A DNA stretch of 26,118 nucleotides from UCB3 sp964415605 (GTDB lineage Bacteria > Chloroflexota > Anaerolineae > Epilineales > Epilineaceae). The DNA is taken from contig CAYQBA010000054.1 of the NCBI GenBank assembly GCA_964415605.1, positions 1 through 26,118 on the forward strand, in the 5' to 3' direction. The notes below the pieces were generated by a model. That model was not told the DNA's origin. It saw only the letters and a program-made list of their open reading frames with translations, and did not search any database. Positions 1 to 8,111 of the stretch are shown in pieces; position 1 is the stretch's first letter, and every line of letters starts with the position of its first letter. The position numbers and the translations under genes are program-made.

Positions 1-57
1 ATCCGCGAAGGCGGCCGCACCGTCGGCGCCGGCGTCATCACCAAGATCCTGGCGTAG
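1..57 (+). CDS. tuf: Elongation factor Tu, C-terminal end (partial)
   Basis: The first 18 codons read IREGGRTVGAGVITKILA and end in TAG at 55-57. This is the highly conserved C-terminal strand of EF-Tu domain 3, the GTPase that delivers aminoacyl-tRNA to the ribosome. The rest of the gene lies outside the window. It sits 21 nt upstream of rpsJ, matching the common rpsL-rpsG-fusA-tuf-rpsJ order, so the str operon probably precedes this window (inference). Confidence 0.93.
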   Translation: MREGGRTVGAGVITKILA

Positions 58-78
58 CGTGGAACGCGGAGGCCGGCC

Positions 79-393
<315 letters not shown>

Positions 394-484
394 CGCGCCG
401 ATTCACCATCAAGTCCGATGCGGGTGACGGGACGCGCGGGCACGCGCCCGGGCGGTCTGGGAACGCGGGACCAAGGATGACGAG

Positions 485-1126
485 ATGATCAACGGAATTC
501 TAGGCTACAAGCGGGGCATGACCCGCATCTATGACAGCGACGGGCGGGTGGTGCCGATCACCGTGATCGAGGCCGGCCCATGCGTCGTCACGCAGGTCAA
601 GACCGAGGCCCGCGACGGTTACACGGCCGTCCAGCTCGGGTTCGGCGAGACCAACGAGCGCCGGTTGACGAAGGGCGAGCGCGGCCACCTGGCAAAGAGC
701 GGCCGCCGCGCGCTGCGGCACCTGCGCGAGTTCGAGGCCACGGACGTCGACGGCATCGCGCTCGGCGCCACCATCGACGTCGGCATGTTCGCCCCGGGCG
801 ATCATGTGCACGTGACGGGCGTGAGCCGCGGCCTGGGCACGGCCGGCACCATCAAGCGGCACCACTTCAACCGGCAGCGCAAGACGCACGGCCAGACCGA
901 TCGTGAGCGGGCGCCAGGGTCCGTGGGTGCCGGCACCACGCCGGGCCGCACGTTCAAGGGCATGCGCATGGCCGGACGCATGGGCGGCGAGCGGGTGACC
1001 GTGCGCAACCTGACCGTCGTCCTGGCCGACCCCGAGCGCAACTTGTTGGCGGTGCGCGGCGGTGTGCCCGGCAACGACGGCGCGCTGGTCATCGTCCGCA
1101 GCGCGCAAGTGGGGGGGCGGTCATGA
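485..1126 (+). CDS. rplC: 50S ribosomal protein L3
   Basis: The 213-residue product has the normal L3 length. It starts GILGYKRGMTRIYD and carries the long extension with VTGVSRGLGTAGTIKRH, the PGSVGAGTTPGRTFKG segment and RMAGRMGGERVTVRNL, all typical of L3. L3 binds 23S rRNA early in assembly and reaches towards the peptidyl transferase centre. Its stop overlaps the rplD start by 4 nt (ATGA at 1123-1126), so translational coupling is likely. Confidence 0.98.
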   Translation: MINGILGYKRGMTRIYDSDGRVVPITVIEAGPCVVTQVKTEARDGYTAVQLGFGETNERRLTKGERGHLAKSGRRALRHLREFEATDVDGIALGATIDVGMFAPGDHVHVTGVSRGLGTAGTIKRHHFNRQRKTHGQTDRERAPGSVGAGTTPGRTFKGMRMAGRMGGERVTVRNLTVVLADPERNLLAVRGGVPGNDGALVIVRSAQVGGRS

Positions 1127-1788
1127 TCCAGGCGGCGGTATACAACCTTTCCGGCCAGCGCGTGCGCGAGGCCGAGCTGCCGGAGGACGTCTTCGGCATC
1201 GCGCCGAACCGCGGCGTGATGCACCAGGCGCTCGTCCGGCAGCAGGCCAACGCACGGCGTGGCACGCACAAGGCGCAGACGCGCTCCGAGGTCGACCGGA
1301 CCACCAAGAAGTGGTACCGCCAGAAGGGCACCGGCCGGGCGCGCCATGGCAGCCGCTCCGCCAACCTGTTCGTCGGCGGCGGGATCTCGCACGGGCCGCG
1401 CCCGCGCAAGTACACCCAGGACATGCCGCGCAAGATGCGGCGGCTGGCCCTGCGGTCCGCGCTCTCGGTCAAGGCACAGGCGGGCGAGATCGTGCTCGTC
1501 GACTCCTTGGCGATCGAAGCGCCCAAGACGCGCGTCGTGCGCGACTTCGTCGACCGGGTGTGCGACGGCGCCAGCACGCTGGTGGTGCTCGCCGACCGCA
1601 ACGAGGCGATCGAGCGTTCGATCCGCAACCTCCCGACCGTGCGCTACCTGCGCGCTGGCTACCTCAACATCCGTGACCTGCTCGGGTACGACCGTCTGGT
1701 GCTGCCGCTGGACGCCCTCGACGCCATCGTCACGCACCTTGGCCATGACGGATTGACCGGAGGGGCGGAGGAGGAATCGCATGGATAA
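1123..1788 (+). CDS. rplD: 50S ribosomal protein L4
   Basis: The 221-residue product shows the L4/L1e family core: a loop rich in basic residues (TRSEVDRTTKKWYRQKGTGR ARHGSRSANLFVGGG region, residues about 45-88) that reaches the peptide exit tunnel, then a globular Rossmann-like C-terminal half. It is slightly longer than the usual 200-210 residues. In enterobacteria L4 represses its own operon; no equivalent leader is visible here because the upstream gene overlaps by 4 nt. The 3' end overlaps rplW by 8 nt. Confidence 0.98.
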   Translation: MIQAAVYNLSGQRVREAELPEDVFGIAPNRGVMHQALVRQQANARRGTHKAQTRSEVDRTTKKWYRQKGTGRARHGSRSANLFVGGGISHGPRPRKYTQDMPRKMRRLALRSALSVKAQAGEIVLVDSLAIEAPKTRVVRDFVDRVCDGASTLVVLADRNEAIERSIRNLPTVRYLRAGYLNIRDLLGYDRLVLPLDALDAIVTHLGHDGLTGGAEEESHG

Positions 1789-2056
1789 GTACGCGGTGTT
1801 GCGCCGGCCGATTGGCACCGAGAAAACCGACTTCATCGGCGACCTGAACCAGTATGCGTTCGAAGTCGCGCTCGAGGCCAACAAGCGCGAGGTGCAGGAG
1901 GCCGTCGAGCACCTCTTCGACGTCAAGGTCGACAAGGTCCGCACGATGGTCATGCCCGGCAAGCAGCGGCGCTGGGGGCGTCGGATCACGCACACATCGC
2001 GCTGGAAGAAGGCGATCGTGACGCTGGCGCCGGGCGACGAGATCGATCTGAGCTGA
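1781..2056 (+). CDS. rplW: 50S ribosomal protein L23
   Basis: The 91-residue product matches L23 in length and pattern (VLRRPIGTEKTDF start, FEVALEANKREVQEAVEHLFDV core, then KVRTMVMPGK). L23 lies at the mouth of the exit tunnel and is the docking site for trigger factor and SRP. The ATG at 1781 is preceded by a strong GGAGGAGG at 1767-1774, six bases upstream and inside the end of rplD. Confidence 0.98.
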   Translation: MDKYAVLRRPIGTEKTDFIGDLNQYAFEVALEANKREVQEAVEHLFDVKVDKVRTMVMPGKQRRWGRRITHTSRWKKAIVTLAPGDEIDLS

Positions 2057-2075
2057 GAGCGAGGGGCCTGGACAC

Positions 2076-2909
2076 ATGTCGATCAAGATCTACAAGCCCA
2101 CCTCGGCCGGACGGCGCGGCATGATGGGCTACGGGTTCGAGGAGATCACGCGCTCGCGGCCGGAACGGCGCCTGCTCGAGTCGCTGCACAGCAAGGCGGG
2201 GCGCAGCCGTGGCCGCGTGACCGTGCGCCACCGCGGCGGCGGGCACAAGCGCCGCTACCGCGTCATCGACTTCAAGCGCAACAAGCACGGCGTGCCGGCG
2301 CGGGTGGCGACGATCGAGTACGATCCCAATCGCACCGCACGCATCGCGCTCCTGGTCTACGCCGATGGCGACAAGCGCTATATCCTGGCGCCGGTCGGCC
2401 TCAGCGTCGGCGACACCGTGATGAGCGGCCCCAGCGCCGAGGTGCGGCCGGGCAACGCCCTCCCGATCCGAGCGATCCCGCTCGGGACGATGGTCCACAA
2501 CGTCGAGATCTACACCGGCCGAGGCGGGCAGCTCGTGCGCTCCGCCGGGGTTGCCGCTCAGCTCATGGCCAAGGAAGGCGCCTACGCGCAGCTCCGCCTG
2601 CCATCGGGTGAGGTGCGCCTCATCCAAATGGACAATCTGGCCACCGTGGGCCAAGTCGGCAACATCGAGCACGGCAACATCAAGCTGGGCAAGGCCGGTC
2701 GCAAGCGCTGGATGGGCTGGCGCCCGACCGTGCGCGGGTCGGCGATGGATCCCGCCAGCCACCCGCACGGTGGCGGCGAGGGCAAGGCGCCGATCGGACT
2801 GCCGGGCCCGAAGACCCCATGGGGCAAGCCGGCGCTGGGCAAGAGAACGCGCCGCAACAAGGCGACCGACAAGTTCATCGTCCGGCGCCGCAGCGCCAAG
2901 CGGCGCTAG
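2076..2909 (+). CDS. rplB: 50S ribosomal protein L2
   Basis: The 277-residue product has full L2 length: KIYKPTSAGRRGMM at the N-terminus, VTVRHRGGGHKRRYR in the RNA-binding domain, and the C-terminal HPHGGGEGKAPIG signature near residues 228-240, whose histidine is implicated in peptidyl transferase function in E. coli. L2 bridges the subunits and binds 23S rRNA. It lies 19 nt after rplW and 10 nt before rpsS. Confidence 0.98.
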   Translation: MSIKIYKPTSAGRRGMMGYGFEEITRSRPERRLLESLHSKAGRSRGRVTVRHRGGGHKRRYRVIDFKRNKHGVPARVATIEYDPNRTARIALLVYADGDKRYILAPVGLSVGDTVMSGPSAEVRPGNALPIRAIPLGTMVHNVEIYTGRGGQLVRSAGVAAQLMAKEGAYAQLRLPSGEVRLIQMDNLATVGQVGNIEHGNIKLGKAGRKRWMGWRPTVRGSAMDPASHPHGGGEGKAPIGLPGPKTPWGKPALGKRTRRNKATDKFIVRRRSAKRR

Positions 2910-2919
2910 GAGGGCATCG

Positions 2920-3204
2920 ATGTCACGCTCGTTGAAGAAGGGACCGTACTGCGAGGCGAAGCTCTTGCGCCGCGTGGAGGCGCTGAACGGCGCCGGCGAG
3001 AAGCGCGTGATCAAGACGTGGTCGCGCGCCAGCACGATCTTCCCGCAGATGCTGGGCCATACGATCGCGGTGCACAACGGCCGGCATCACGTCCCGGTCT
3101 ACGTGACCGAGAACATGGTCGGCCACAAGCTGGGGGAGTTTGCCCCGACGCGGACGTTCCGCGGGCATAGCTTCAAGGAAAAGTCGACGCGCGTGAAGCG
3201 CTAG
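2920..3204 (+). CDS. rpsS: 30S ribosomal protein S19
   Basis: The product starts MSRSLKKGPYCEAKLL and is 94 residues long, standard for S19; it includes IKTWSRASTIFPQMLGHTIAVHNGRHHVPV. S19 forms a dimer with S13 in the 30S head. The ATG at 2920 is chosen over the longer upstream reading because AGGAGG at 2908-2913 lies six bases upstream and the extra N-terminal codons fall inside rplB in another frame. Confidence 0.98.
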   Translation: MSRSLKKGPYCEAKLLRRVEALNGAGEKRVIKTWSRASTIFPQMLGHTIAVHNGRHHVPVYVTENMVGHKLGEFAPTRTFRGHSFKEKSTRVKR

Positions 3205-3232
3205 CGCGCGGCGTGCAACCAGGGGTCTTACG

Positions 3233-3610
3233 ATGACATTCTCGGTATATGCGACGGCACGGCACATCAAGATGTCACCGCGGAAGGTGCGGCTCGTGCT
3301 GGACTTGGTGCGCGGCAAGCGGGTGGAGGAGGCTCTGGCCATCCTCCGCTTCACGCCCAACGCGGCCGCCAAGCCCACGGCCAAGCTCATCGCCAGCGCG
3401 GTGGCCAACGCCGACGAGAACTACGGTTTGACGCGCGACGAGCTTTTCGTCGCGGAGATCGCGGCCGGGCCCGGCCCGACGCAGAAGCGGGGGCGGTTCG
3501 GGGCGCGAGGACGGTTCAAGCCTGAGCTGCACCGGACGTGTCACATCTCGGTGGGCCTGCGGGAAGTCGGCGCCGGCGCCGCCGCGGGCCGCGACGAGTC
3601 GGACGCCTGA
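3233..3610 (+). CDS. rplV: 50S ribosomal protein L22
   Basis: The 125-residue product has the L22 fold pattern: ATARHIKMSPRKVRLVLDLVRGK at the start and the beta-hairpin region ending in PTQKRGRFGARGRFKPELHRTCHISVGL. L22 lines the exit tunnel with L4. It is about 10-15 residues longer than the usual form, with an Ala/Gly-rich end. It ends 22 nt before rpsC. Confidence 0.97.
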   Translation: MTFSVYATARHIKMSPRKVRLVLDLVRGKRVEEALAILRFTPNAAAKPTAKLIASAVANADENYGLTRDELFVAEIAAGPGPTQKRGRFGARGRFKPELHRTCHISVGLREVGAGAAAGRDESDA

Positions 3611-3632
3611 TCAGGCGTGAGGAGAGCGATTC

Positions 3633-4340
3633 ATGGGGCGTAAAGTACACCCGTACGGGTTCAGGCTCGGCATCATCAAGCCCTGGCGGGCCAAGTGGTT
3701 CGCCGAGGGTGCCGAGTACGGTGAGATGCTGACCGAGGACTTGATGGTGCGCCGGACGATCATGACGGACATGGACCGCGTCGTGCGATCCAGCAGCCGG
3801 CGCGACGCCGGCAGCGTCGGGATCGCCGACATCACCATCGAGCGCTTCCCGCGGCAGATCAACGTCACGATTCACACCGCCAAGCCCGGCATCATCATCG
3901 GCCGCAAGGGCGAGAACGTGAACCGGCTGCGCGATCACCTGCGCGACCTGACCCACAAGACGGTGCGCGTCGACGTCAACGAGATCACACAGCCCGAGGC
4001 CAATGCCGCGATCATCGCCGAGTCGGTGGCCGGGCAGCTGGAGCGGCGCATCAGCCACAAGCGCGCGATGAAGCAGGCGGCCTTCAAGGCCATCCGCGCC
4101 GGTGCGCAGGGCATCAAGGTCGTCGTCAGCGGTCGCCTGGCCGGGTCCGACATGTCGCGCGTGGACAAGGTGATCATGGGGCGGGTGCCGCGCCAGACCC
4201 TTCGGGCGGACATCGACTTCGCGCAGGCCGAGGCGCTGACGACGTTCAGCAAGATCGGCGTCAAGGTCTGGATCTACAACGGCGAGGTCTTGCCTGGCGA
4301 GGAGCCGTTGGGCGCAACCGACAAGGACTTCGCCAGCTGA
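3633..4340 (+). CDS. rpsC: 30S ribosomal protein S3
   Basis: The 235-residue product begins MGRKVHPYGFRLGIIKPW and has the type II KH domain with the GRKG loop at residues 90-93 (KPGIIIGRKGENVNRL), followed by the S3 C-terminal domain (GRLAGSDMSR..., IKVWIYNGEVLPGE). S3 is on the 30S head at the mRNA entry channel and contributes to mRNA unwinding. It ends 46 nt before rplP, and that gap holds a GC-rich hairpin. Confidence 0.98.
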   Translation: MGRKVHPYGFRLGIIKPWRAKWFAEGAEYGEMLTEDLMVRRTIMTDMDRVVRSSSRRDAGSVGIADITIERFPRQINVTIHTAKPGIIIGRKGENVNRLRDHLRDLTHKTVRVDVNEITQPEANAAIIAESVAGQLERRISHKRAMKQAAFKAIRAGAQGIKVVVSGRLAGSDMSRVDKVIMGRVPRQTLRADIDFAQAEALTTFSKIGVKVWIYNGEVLPGEEPLGATDKDFAS

Positions 4341-4347
4341 TGGCGGC

Positions 4348-4370
4348 CGCGGCGGCCGCCGGCCGCCGCG
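4348..4370 (+). other. GC-only hairpin between rpsC and rplP
   Basis: A perfect 10-bp inverted repeat (4348-4357 with 4361-4370, three-base loop) made only of G and C lies just after the rpsC stop. There is no T-run, so it is unlikely to be a full terminator. It could slow transcription or protect the upstream mRNA end, or be a by-product of high GC. The structure is seen; any role is a guess. Confidence 0.45.
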
Positions 4371-4386
4371 AGACAGGGGGTGCAAC

Positions 4387-4833
4387 ATGTTGATGCCGAA
4401 GCGTACGAAATATCGCAAGCAGTTCCGCGGCCGGATGAAGGGTCAGGCCTCGCGCGGCAACAAGGTCCAGTACGGCGACTACGGCCTGCAGAGCCTGGCG
4501 CCGGGCTGGATCACCAGCCGGCAGATCGAGGCCTCGCGTCGTGCCATCGTGCGCTTCATCAAGCGCGGCGGCACGGTGACCATCCGCATCTTCCCCGACA
4601 AGCCGGTCACCCGGAAGCCGGCCGAGACGCGCATGGGATCCGGCAAGGGTTCAGTGGAGTTTTGGGTCGCGGTCGTCCGTCCGGGCACCGTGATGTTCGA
4701 GATCAGCGGCGTCACCGAGGAGCAGGCGCGCGAGGCGTTCCGGCTCGCGGGGCACAAGCTGCCCGTGGGCACGCAGTTCGTCAAGCGGGACCAGTTCGTG
4801 ATGGTGGGAGGTGATCGCGATGCACCCGAATGA
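4387..4833 (+). CDS. rplP: 50S ribosomal protein L16
   Basis: The product starts MLMPKRTKYRKQFRGRMKG, the classic L16 N-terminus, and has the GSGKGSVEFWVAVVRPGTVMFE signature; its 148 residues are normal. L16 organises the A-site region of the 50S. AGGGGG at 4375-4380 precedes the ATG. The last 14 nt overlap rpmC. Confidence 0.98.
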   Translation: MLMPKRTKYRKQFRGRMKGQASRGNKVQYGDYGLQSLAPGWITSRQIEASRRAIVRFIKRGGTVTIRIFPDKPVTRKPAETRMGSGKGSVEFWVAVVRPGTVMFEISGVTEEQAREAFRLAGHKLPVGTQFVKRDQFVMVGGDRDAPE

Positions 4834-5044
4834 GATCCGCGCCATGACCGATGCCGAGATCGAGACGGCGATCGAGACCGCGCGTCGCGAGATGTTCAAG
4901 CTTCGGTTCCAGAAGGCGACCGGGCGCATGGCCGATACGTCGCGGGCGCGGGCGGTGCGCCGCGACGTGGCCCGGCTGTTGACGGTGCGCCGCGAGCGCG
5001 AGCTGTGGACGGCGTACCAGCAGTACGCAGAAGGCGAGGAATAA
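4820..5044 (+). CDS. rpmC: 50S ribosomal protein L29
   Basis: The product (MHPNEIRAMTDAEIETAIETAR..., 74 residues) is a two-helix L29 with the MFKLRFQKATG segment. L29 sits beside L23 near the exit tunnel. GGGAGGTG at 4805-4812 is the ribosome binding site, seven bases before the ATG at 4820. An in-frame GTG at 4811 would overlap that site, so 4820 is the better start. It overlaps rplP by 14 nt and ends 4 nt before rpsQ. Confidence 0.95.
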   Translation: MHPNEIRAMTDAEIETAIETARREMFKLRFQKATGRMADTSRARAVRRDVARLLTVRRERELWTAYQQYAEGEE

Positions 5045-5048
5045 GGTC

Positions 5049-5300
5049 ATGCCGCGACGAAGACTGAAGGGCACGGTCCTCAGCAACGGGATGGACAAGA
5101 CCGCCGTGGTGCAGATCGAGCGCATGAAGGCGCACCCGCTGTACCACAAGGTCATCCGCCGGCGCAAGAAGTACATGGCCCACGACGAGGCCAACGAGGC
5201 CCAGCTCGGTGACATCGTGGTCATCGAGGAGTGCCGGCCGCTCAGCCGGCACAAGCGCTGGCAGATCGTCGAGTGGATCAAGCGCGGAGGCCAGGCATGA
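5049..5300 (+). CDS. rpsQ: 30S ribosomal protein S17
   Basis: The 83-residue product has the S17 OB-fold pattern (LKGTVLSNGMDKTAVVQIER, then the KYMAHDE segment and GDIVVIEECRPLSRHKRW). S17 binds 16S rRNA helix 11 early in 30S assembly. The stop overlaps the rplN start by 4 nt (ATGA). Confidence 0.98.
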   Translation: MPRRRLKGTVLSNGMDKTAVVQIERMKAHPLYHKVIRRRKKYMAHDEANEAQLGDIVVIEECRPLSRHKRWQIVEWIKRGGQA

Positions 5301-5665
5301 TCCAGATGCAGACGCGGCTTCGCGCGGCCGACAACACCGGCGCGAAGGAGCTCATGTGCATCAAGGTGTTGGGCGGCTCGCGGCGCCGGTACGCCGGTGT
5401 CGGCGACGTCATCGTGTGCAGCGTCAAGCAGGCCGCGCCGCACGGGAACGTGAAGAAGGGCGACGTGGTTCGCGCCGTGGTCGTACGCACCGCCAAGGAG
5501 TTCGGTCGGCGCGACGGCAGCTACATCCGATTCGACGAGAACGCGGCCGTGATCATCGACAAGGACCAGAACCCGCGCGGGACCCGCATCTTCGGCCCCG
5601 TGGCGCGCGAGCTGCGCGAGCGCGGCTTCTTCAAGATCATCAGCCTCTCGCCCGAGGTTCTCTGA
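5297..5665 (+). CDS. rplN: 50S ribosomal protein L14
   Basis: The product starts MIQMQTRLRAADNTGAKE and is exactly 122 residues, the standard L14 length, with VKKGDVVRAVVVRTAKE and NPRGTRIFGPVARELRERGF. L14 is at the subunit interface and binds RsfS and 16S helix 14. The ATG at 5297 overlaps the rpsQ stop; longer in-frame readings would run through rpsQ. Confidence 0.98.
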   Translation: MIQMQTRLRAADNTGAKELMCIKVLGGSRRRYAGVGDVIVCSVKQAAPHGNVKKGDVVRAVVVRTAKEFGRRDGSYIRFDENAAVIIDKDQNPRGTRIFGPVARELRERGFFKIISLSPEVL

Positions 5666-5675
5666 GGAGTCAGCC

Positions 5676-5993
5676 ATGCAACGGGTCATCAAAGGCGATA
5701 CCGTAGAGGTCATCAGCGGTGACGAGCGCGGCGTGCGCGGCGAGGTCAACCGCGTGATCCCGCGGAAGAACCGCGTCGTCGTCCACGGCATCAACCTGGT
5801 CAAGAAGCACCAGCGCCGGACGGGCGGCGTCCGCACGCAGACCGGCATCATCGAGTTCGAGGCGCCGTTGGACCTGTCCAACGTGGCGCCGGTATGCCCG
5901 AAGTGCGATCGCTGGACGCGCGTCGGCGTCGACATCTTGGGCGATGGGCGCAAGGTGCGGGCGTGCCGCCGCTGCGGCGGGCATTTCGAGTAG
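5676..5993 (+). CDS. rplX: 50S ribosomal protein L24, zinc-ribbon form
   Basis: The 105-residue product has the N-terminal KOW motif (IKGDTVEVISGDERGVRGEV) and HGINLVKKHQR. At the C-terminus two CxxC pairs (C74/C77 and C97/C100) form an apparent intact zinc ribbon (CPKCDRW...CRRCGG) that many bacteria have lost. L24 starts 50S assembly near the exit tunnel. The ATG follows GAGGAG ten bases after the rplN stop. Confidence 0.98.
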   Translation: MQRVIKGDTVEVISGDERGVRGEVNRVIPRKNRVVVHGINLVKKHQRRTGGVRTQTGIIEFEAPLDLSNVAPVCPKCDRWTRVGVDILGDGRKVRACRRCGGHFE

Positions 5994-6008
5994 CGGGAGG
6001 CATTCCGG

Positions 6009-6548
6009 ATGAGCATTCGACAGCGTTATCTCGACGAGGTCGTGCCCGCCCTCCAGAAGGAGTACGGGTATGCCTCGATCATGCAGGTGCCGCGGGTCAG
6101 CAAGATCGTGCTGAACATCGGCATGGGCGAGGCGTTGCAGAACGCCAAGTCCCTGGACTTCGCCACCAGCGACCTGGCGGCCATCTCCGGCCAGCGGCCG
6201 GTGGTGACCCGCGCGCGCAAGAGCATCGCCAACTTCAAGCTGCGCGAGGGCAACCCCATTGGGGCCAAGGTGACGCTGCGGGGCCAGCGGATGTACGACT
6301 TCCTCGAGCGGCTGGTGCGGGTGGCGTTGCCCCGGACGCGCGACTTCCAGGGTGTGAGCGCCAACGCGTTCGACGGCCGCGGCAACTACACGTTGGGGAT
6401 TCGGGAACAGCTGATCTTCCCTGAGATCGACTACGACAAGATTGACAGGGTTCGTGGCCTTGAGGTGTCGATCGTGACGTCGGCGCGGACGGATGAAGAA
6501 GCGCGGCGGCTCTTGGCGCTGCTGGGCATGCCCTTCAAGCGGGCTTAG
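6009..6548 (+). CDS. rplE: 50S ribosomal protein L5
   Basis: The 179-residue product carries the L5 signature VPRVSKIVLNIGMGEA near residue 30, then RPVVTRARKSIANFKLREG and NYTLGIREQLIFPEIDYDKI. L5 binds 5S rRNA and contacts the P-site tRNA and the 30S head. Length is normal. It lies 15 nt after rplX and 8 nt before rpsN. Confidence 0.98.
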   Translation: MSIRQRYLDEVVPALQKEYGYASIMQVPRVSKIVLNIGMGEALQNAKSLDFATSDLAAISGQRPVVTRARKSIANFKLREGNPIGAKVTLRGQRMYDFLERLVRVALPRTRDFQGVSANAFDGRGNYTLGIREQLIFPEIDYDKIDRVRGLEVSIVTSARTDEEARRLLALLGMPFKRA

Positions 6549-6556
6549 GAGGCAAG

Positions 6557-6739
6557 ATGGCCAAGACGTGCATGAAGTACCGCGAGTTGCGTCGGAAGTA
6601 TCCGACACGTGTGCGCAACCGCTGCTACCGCTGCGGCAGGCCGCGCGGCTACTTGCGCAAGTTCCGGCTGTGCCGAATCTGCTTCCGCCAGCTGGCGCTG
6701 GAGGGCAAGATTCCCGGCGTGGTCAAGTCGAGCTGGTAA
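6557..6739 (+). CDS. rpsN: 30S ribosomal protein S14, zinc-binding type Z
   Basis: The 60-residue protein is the short zinc (C+) S14, with C23xxC26 and C39xxC42 (RCYRCGRPRGYLRKFRLCRICF) and the usual end KIPGVVKSSW. S14 completes the 30S head beside S3 and S10. The C+ form implies a zinc demand; a C- paralogue, if any, would be elsewhere. The SD AGGAGG at 6547-6552 spans the end of rplE. Confidence 0.98.
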   Translation: MAKTCMKYRELRRKYPTRVRNRCYRCGRPRGYLRKFRLCRICFRQLALEGKIPGVVKSSW

Positions 6740-6768
6740 CGGGTGACGGCGAACGACGGAGCGAATCG

Positions 6769-7167
6769 ATGAGCATGTCTGATCCCATCGCGGATATGAT
6801 GACGCGTATCCGCAACGCGATTCAACGCAGGCAATCGCACGTGGCGATGCCGGCATCCAAGATCAAGCAGTCCATCGCGAACATCTTGCAGGCCGAAGGC
6901 TACATCAACGGCTTCGAGGTCTTGGAGGATGGCCCGCATGCCACGTTGCGGCTCCAGCTGAAGTACGTCAACGGCAAGGAGCCCGTGATCAGCCACCTCG
7001 AGCGGGTCAGCCGCCCCGGGCGCCGGGTCTACGCCAAGTCGCGGGACATCCCGTGGGTCCTCCAGGGGATGGGCGTGGCGATCTTGACGACACCGCAGGG
7101 TGTGATGACGGGCCGCGAGGCGCGCCGCCAGAAGCTCGGCGGCGAGATTCTCTGTTACGTCTGGTAG
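6769..7167 (+). CDS. rpsH: 30S ribosomal protein S8
   Basis: The product MSMSDPIADMMTRIRNAIQRR... is 132 residues and ends with the S8 signature GIAILTTPQGVMTGREARRQ-type segment (here GVAILTTPQGVMTGREAR) and GGEILCYVW. S8 is a primary 16S rRNA binder and, in E. coli, represses the spc operon. GGAG at 6758-6761 is seven bases before the ATG at 6769; the next ATG at 6775 is possible but worse spaced. Confidence 0.97.
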   Translation: MSMSDPIADMMTRIRNAIQRRQSHVAMPASKIKQSIANILQAEGYINGFEVLEDGPHATLRLQLKYVNGKEPVISHLERVSRPGRRVYAKSRDIPWVLQGMGVAILTTPQGVMTGREARRQKLGGEILCYVW

Positions 7168-7175
7168 GTGAGGTC

Positions 7176-7730
7176 ATGTCGCGCATTGGAAAGCAACCCA
7201 TTCCGATTCCGGCCGGCGCTTCGGTGCGCGTCGACGGTCAACGGGTAACCGTCAAGGGGCCGAACGGCGAGCTCACGCGCACGGTGCATCCCGACATGCA
7301 GGTCGCGCTCGACGACGGCCGACTGACGGTGACGCGGCCGACCGACACGCAGAACCACCGGGCGCTGCACGGACTGACCCGCGCGCTCCTGGCCAACATG
7401 GTCACGGGGGTCACGTCGGGGTTCGAGCGCGTGCTGCTCATCGAGGGCACCGGCTACAAGGCGGACGCCGAGGGGCGCAAGCTCGTGCTCAGCGTCGGCT
7501 ACTCGCACCCGGTGCCGATCGAGCCCTTGCCCGGCACGTCGTTCGAGGTGTCGGACCGCGGCAAGCGCGTGCTGATCCGCGGCAACGACAAGGAGATGGT
7601 CGGCCAGCTGGCGGTCAACGTGCGGCAGGTCCGGCCGCCCGAGCCCTACAAGGGCAAGGGCATCCGCTATGCCGACGAGGTCATCCGCCGCAAGGCGGGC
7701 AAGGCCGGGAAGGTGGGATCCAAGAAGTGA
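7176..7730 (+). CDS. rplF: 50S ribosomal protein L6
   Basis: The product begins MSRIGKQPIPIPAGASVRVDG and has 184 residues with two L6 repeats and the signature PEPYKGKGIRYADEVIRRKAGK at the end. L6 sits near the factor-binding site and sarcin-ricin loop. The upstream in-frame stretch lies inside rpsH, so the ATG at 7176, eight nt after the rpsH stop, is chosen. It overlaps rplR by 4 nt. Confidence 0.98.
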   Translation: MSRIGKQPIPIPAGASVRVDGQRVTVKGPNGELTRTVHPDMQVALDDGRLTVTRPTDTQNHRALHGLTRALLANMVTGVTSGFERVLLIEGTGYKADAEGRKLVLSVGYSHPVPIEPLPGTSFEVSDRGKRVLIRGNDKEMVGQLAVNVRQVRPPEPYKGKGIRYADEVIRRKAGKAGKVGSKK

Positions 7731-8101
7731 TCACAAACATCTCCGCGGAGCGCCGCAAGGCCCGGATCCGGCGGCACGCGCGGGTGCGCAAGCAGTTGGG
7801 CGGCAGCGCCGAGCGCCCGCGGCTGGCGGTGTTCCGCAGCCTACAGCACATCTATGCGCAGGTCATCGACGATTCGCGCGGCCACACGCTGGCCTCGGCC
7901 TCGACGGTGGATGCGCAGCTGGTCGGTCAGCTGGCCGGCAAGCCCAAGCGTGAACAGGCGGCGCTTGTCGGGCGCACCGTGGCCGAGCGGGCCAAGGCCA
8001 GCGGCGTCGCGGCCGTCGTCTTCGACCGCGGCGGCTACCGCTACCATGGCCGGGTGAAGGCGCTGGCCGACGCGGCGCGCGAGGCCGGGTTGGACTTCTA
8101 G
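7727..8101 (+). CDS. rplR: 50S ribosomal protein L18
   Basis: The 124-residue product has the L18 pattern: RRKARIRRHARVRKQLGG at the start, PRLAVFRSLQHIYAQVIDD and the C-terminal VVFDRGGYRYHGRVKALADA. L18 carries 5S rRNA into the large subunit with L5. The start is a GTG that overlaps the rplF stop (GTGA at 7727-7730), suggesting translational coupling. Confidence 0.97.
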   Translation: MITNISAERRKARIRRHARVRKQLGGSAERPRLAVFRSLQHIYAQVIDDSRGHTLASASTVDAQLVGQLAGKPKREQAALVGRTVAERAKASGVAAVVFDRGGYRYHGRVKALADAAREAGLDF

Positions 8102-8111
8102 GGGAGGCATG

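Noticed and set aside
802..1995. 397-codon antisense frame across rplC-rplD-rplW
   Set aside because: It overlaps three clear ribosomal genes and has low-complexity composition; a GC-bias artefact.
4811..4819. GTG start for rpmC
   Set aside because: It overlaps the ribosome binding site that serves the ATG at 4820.
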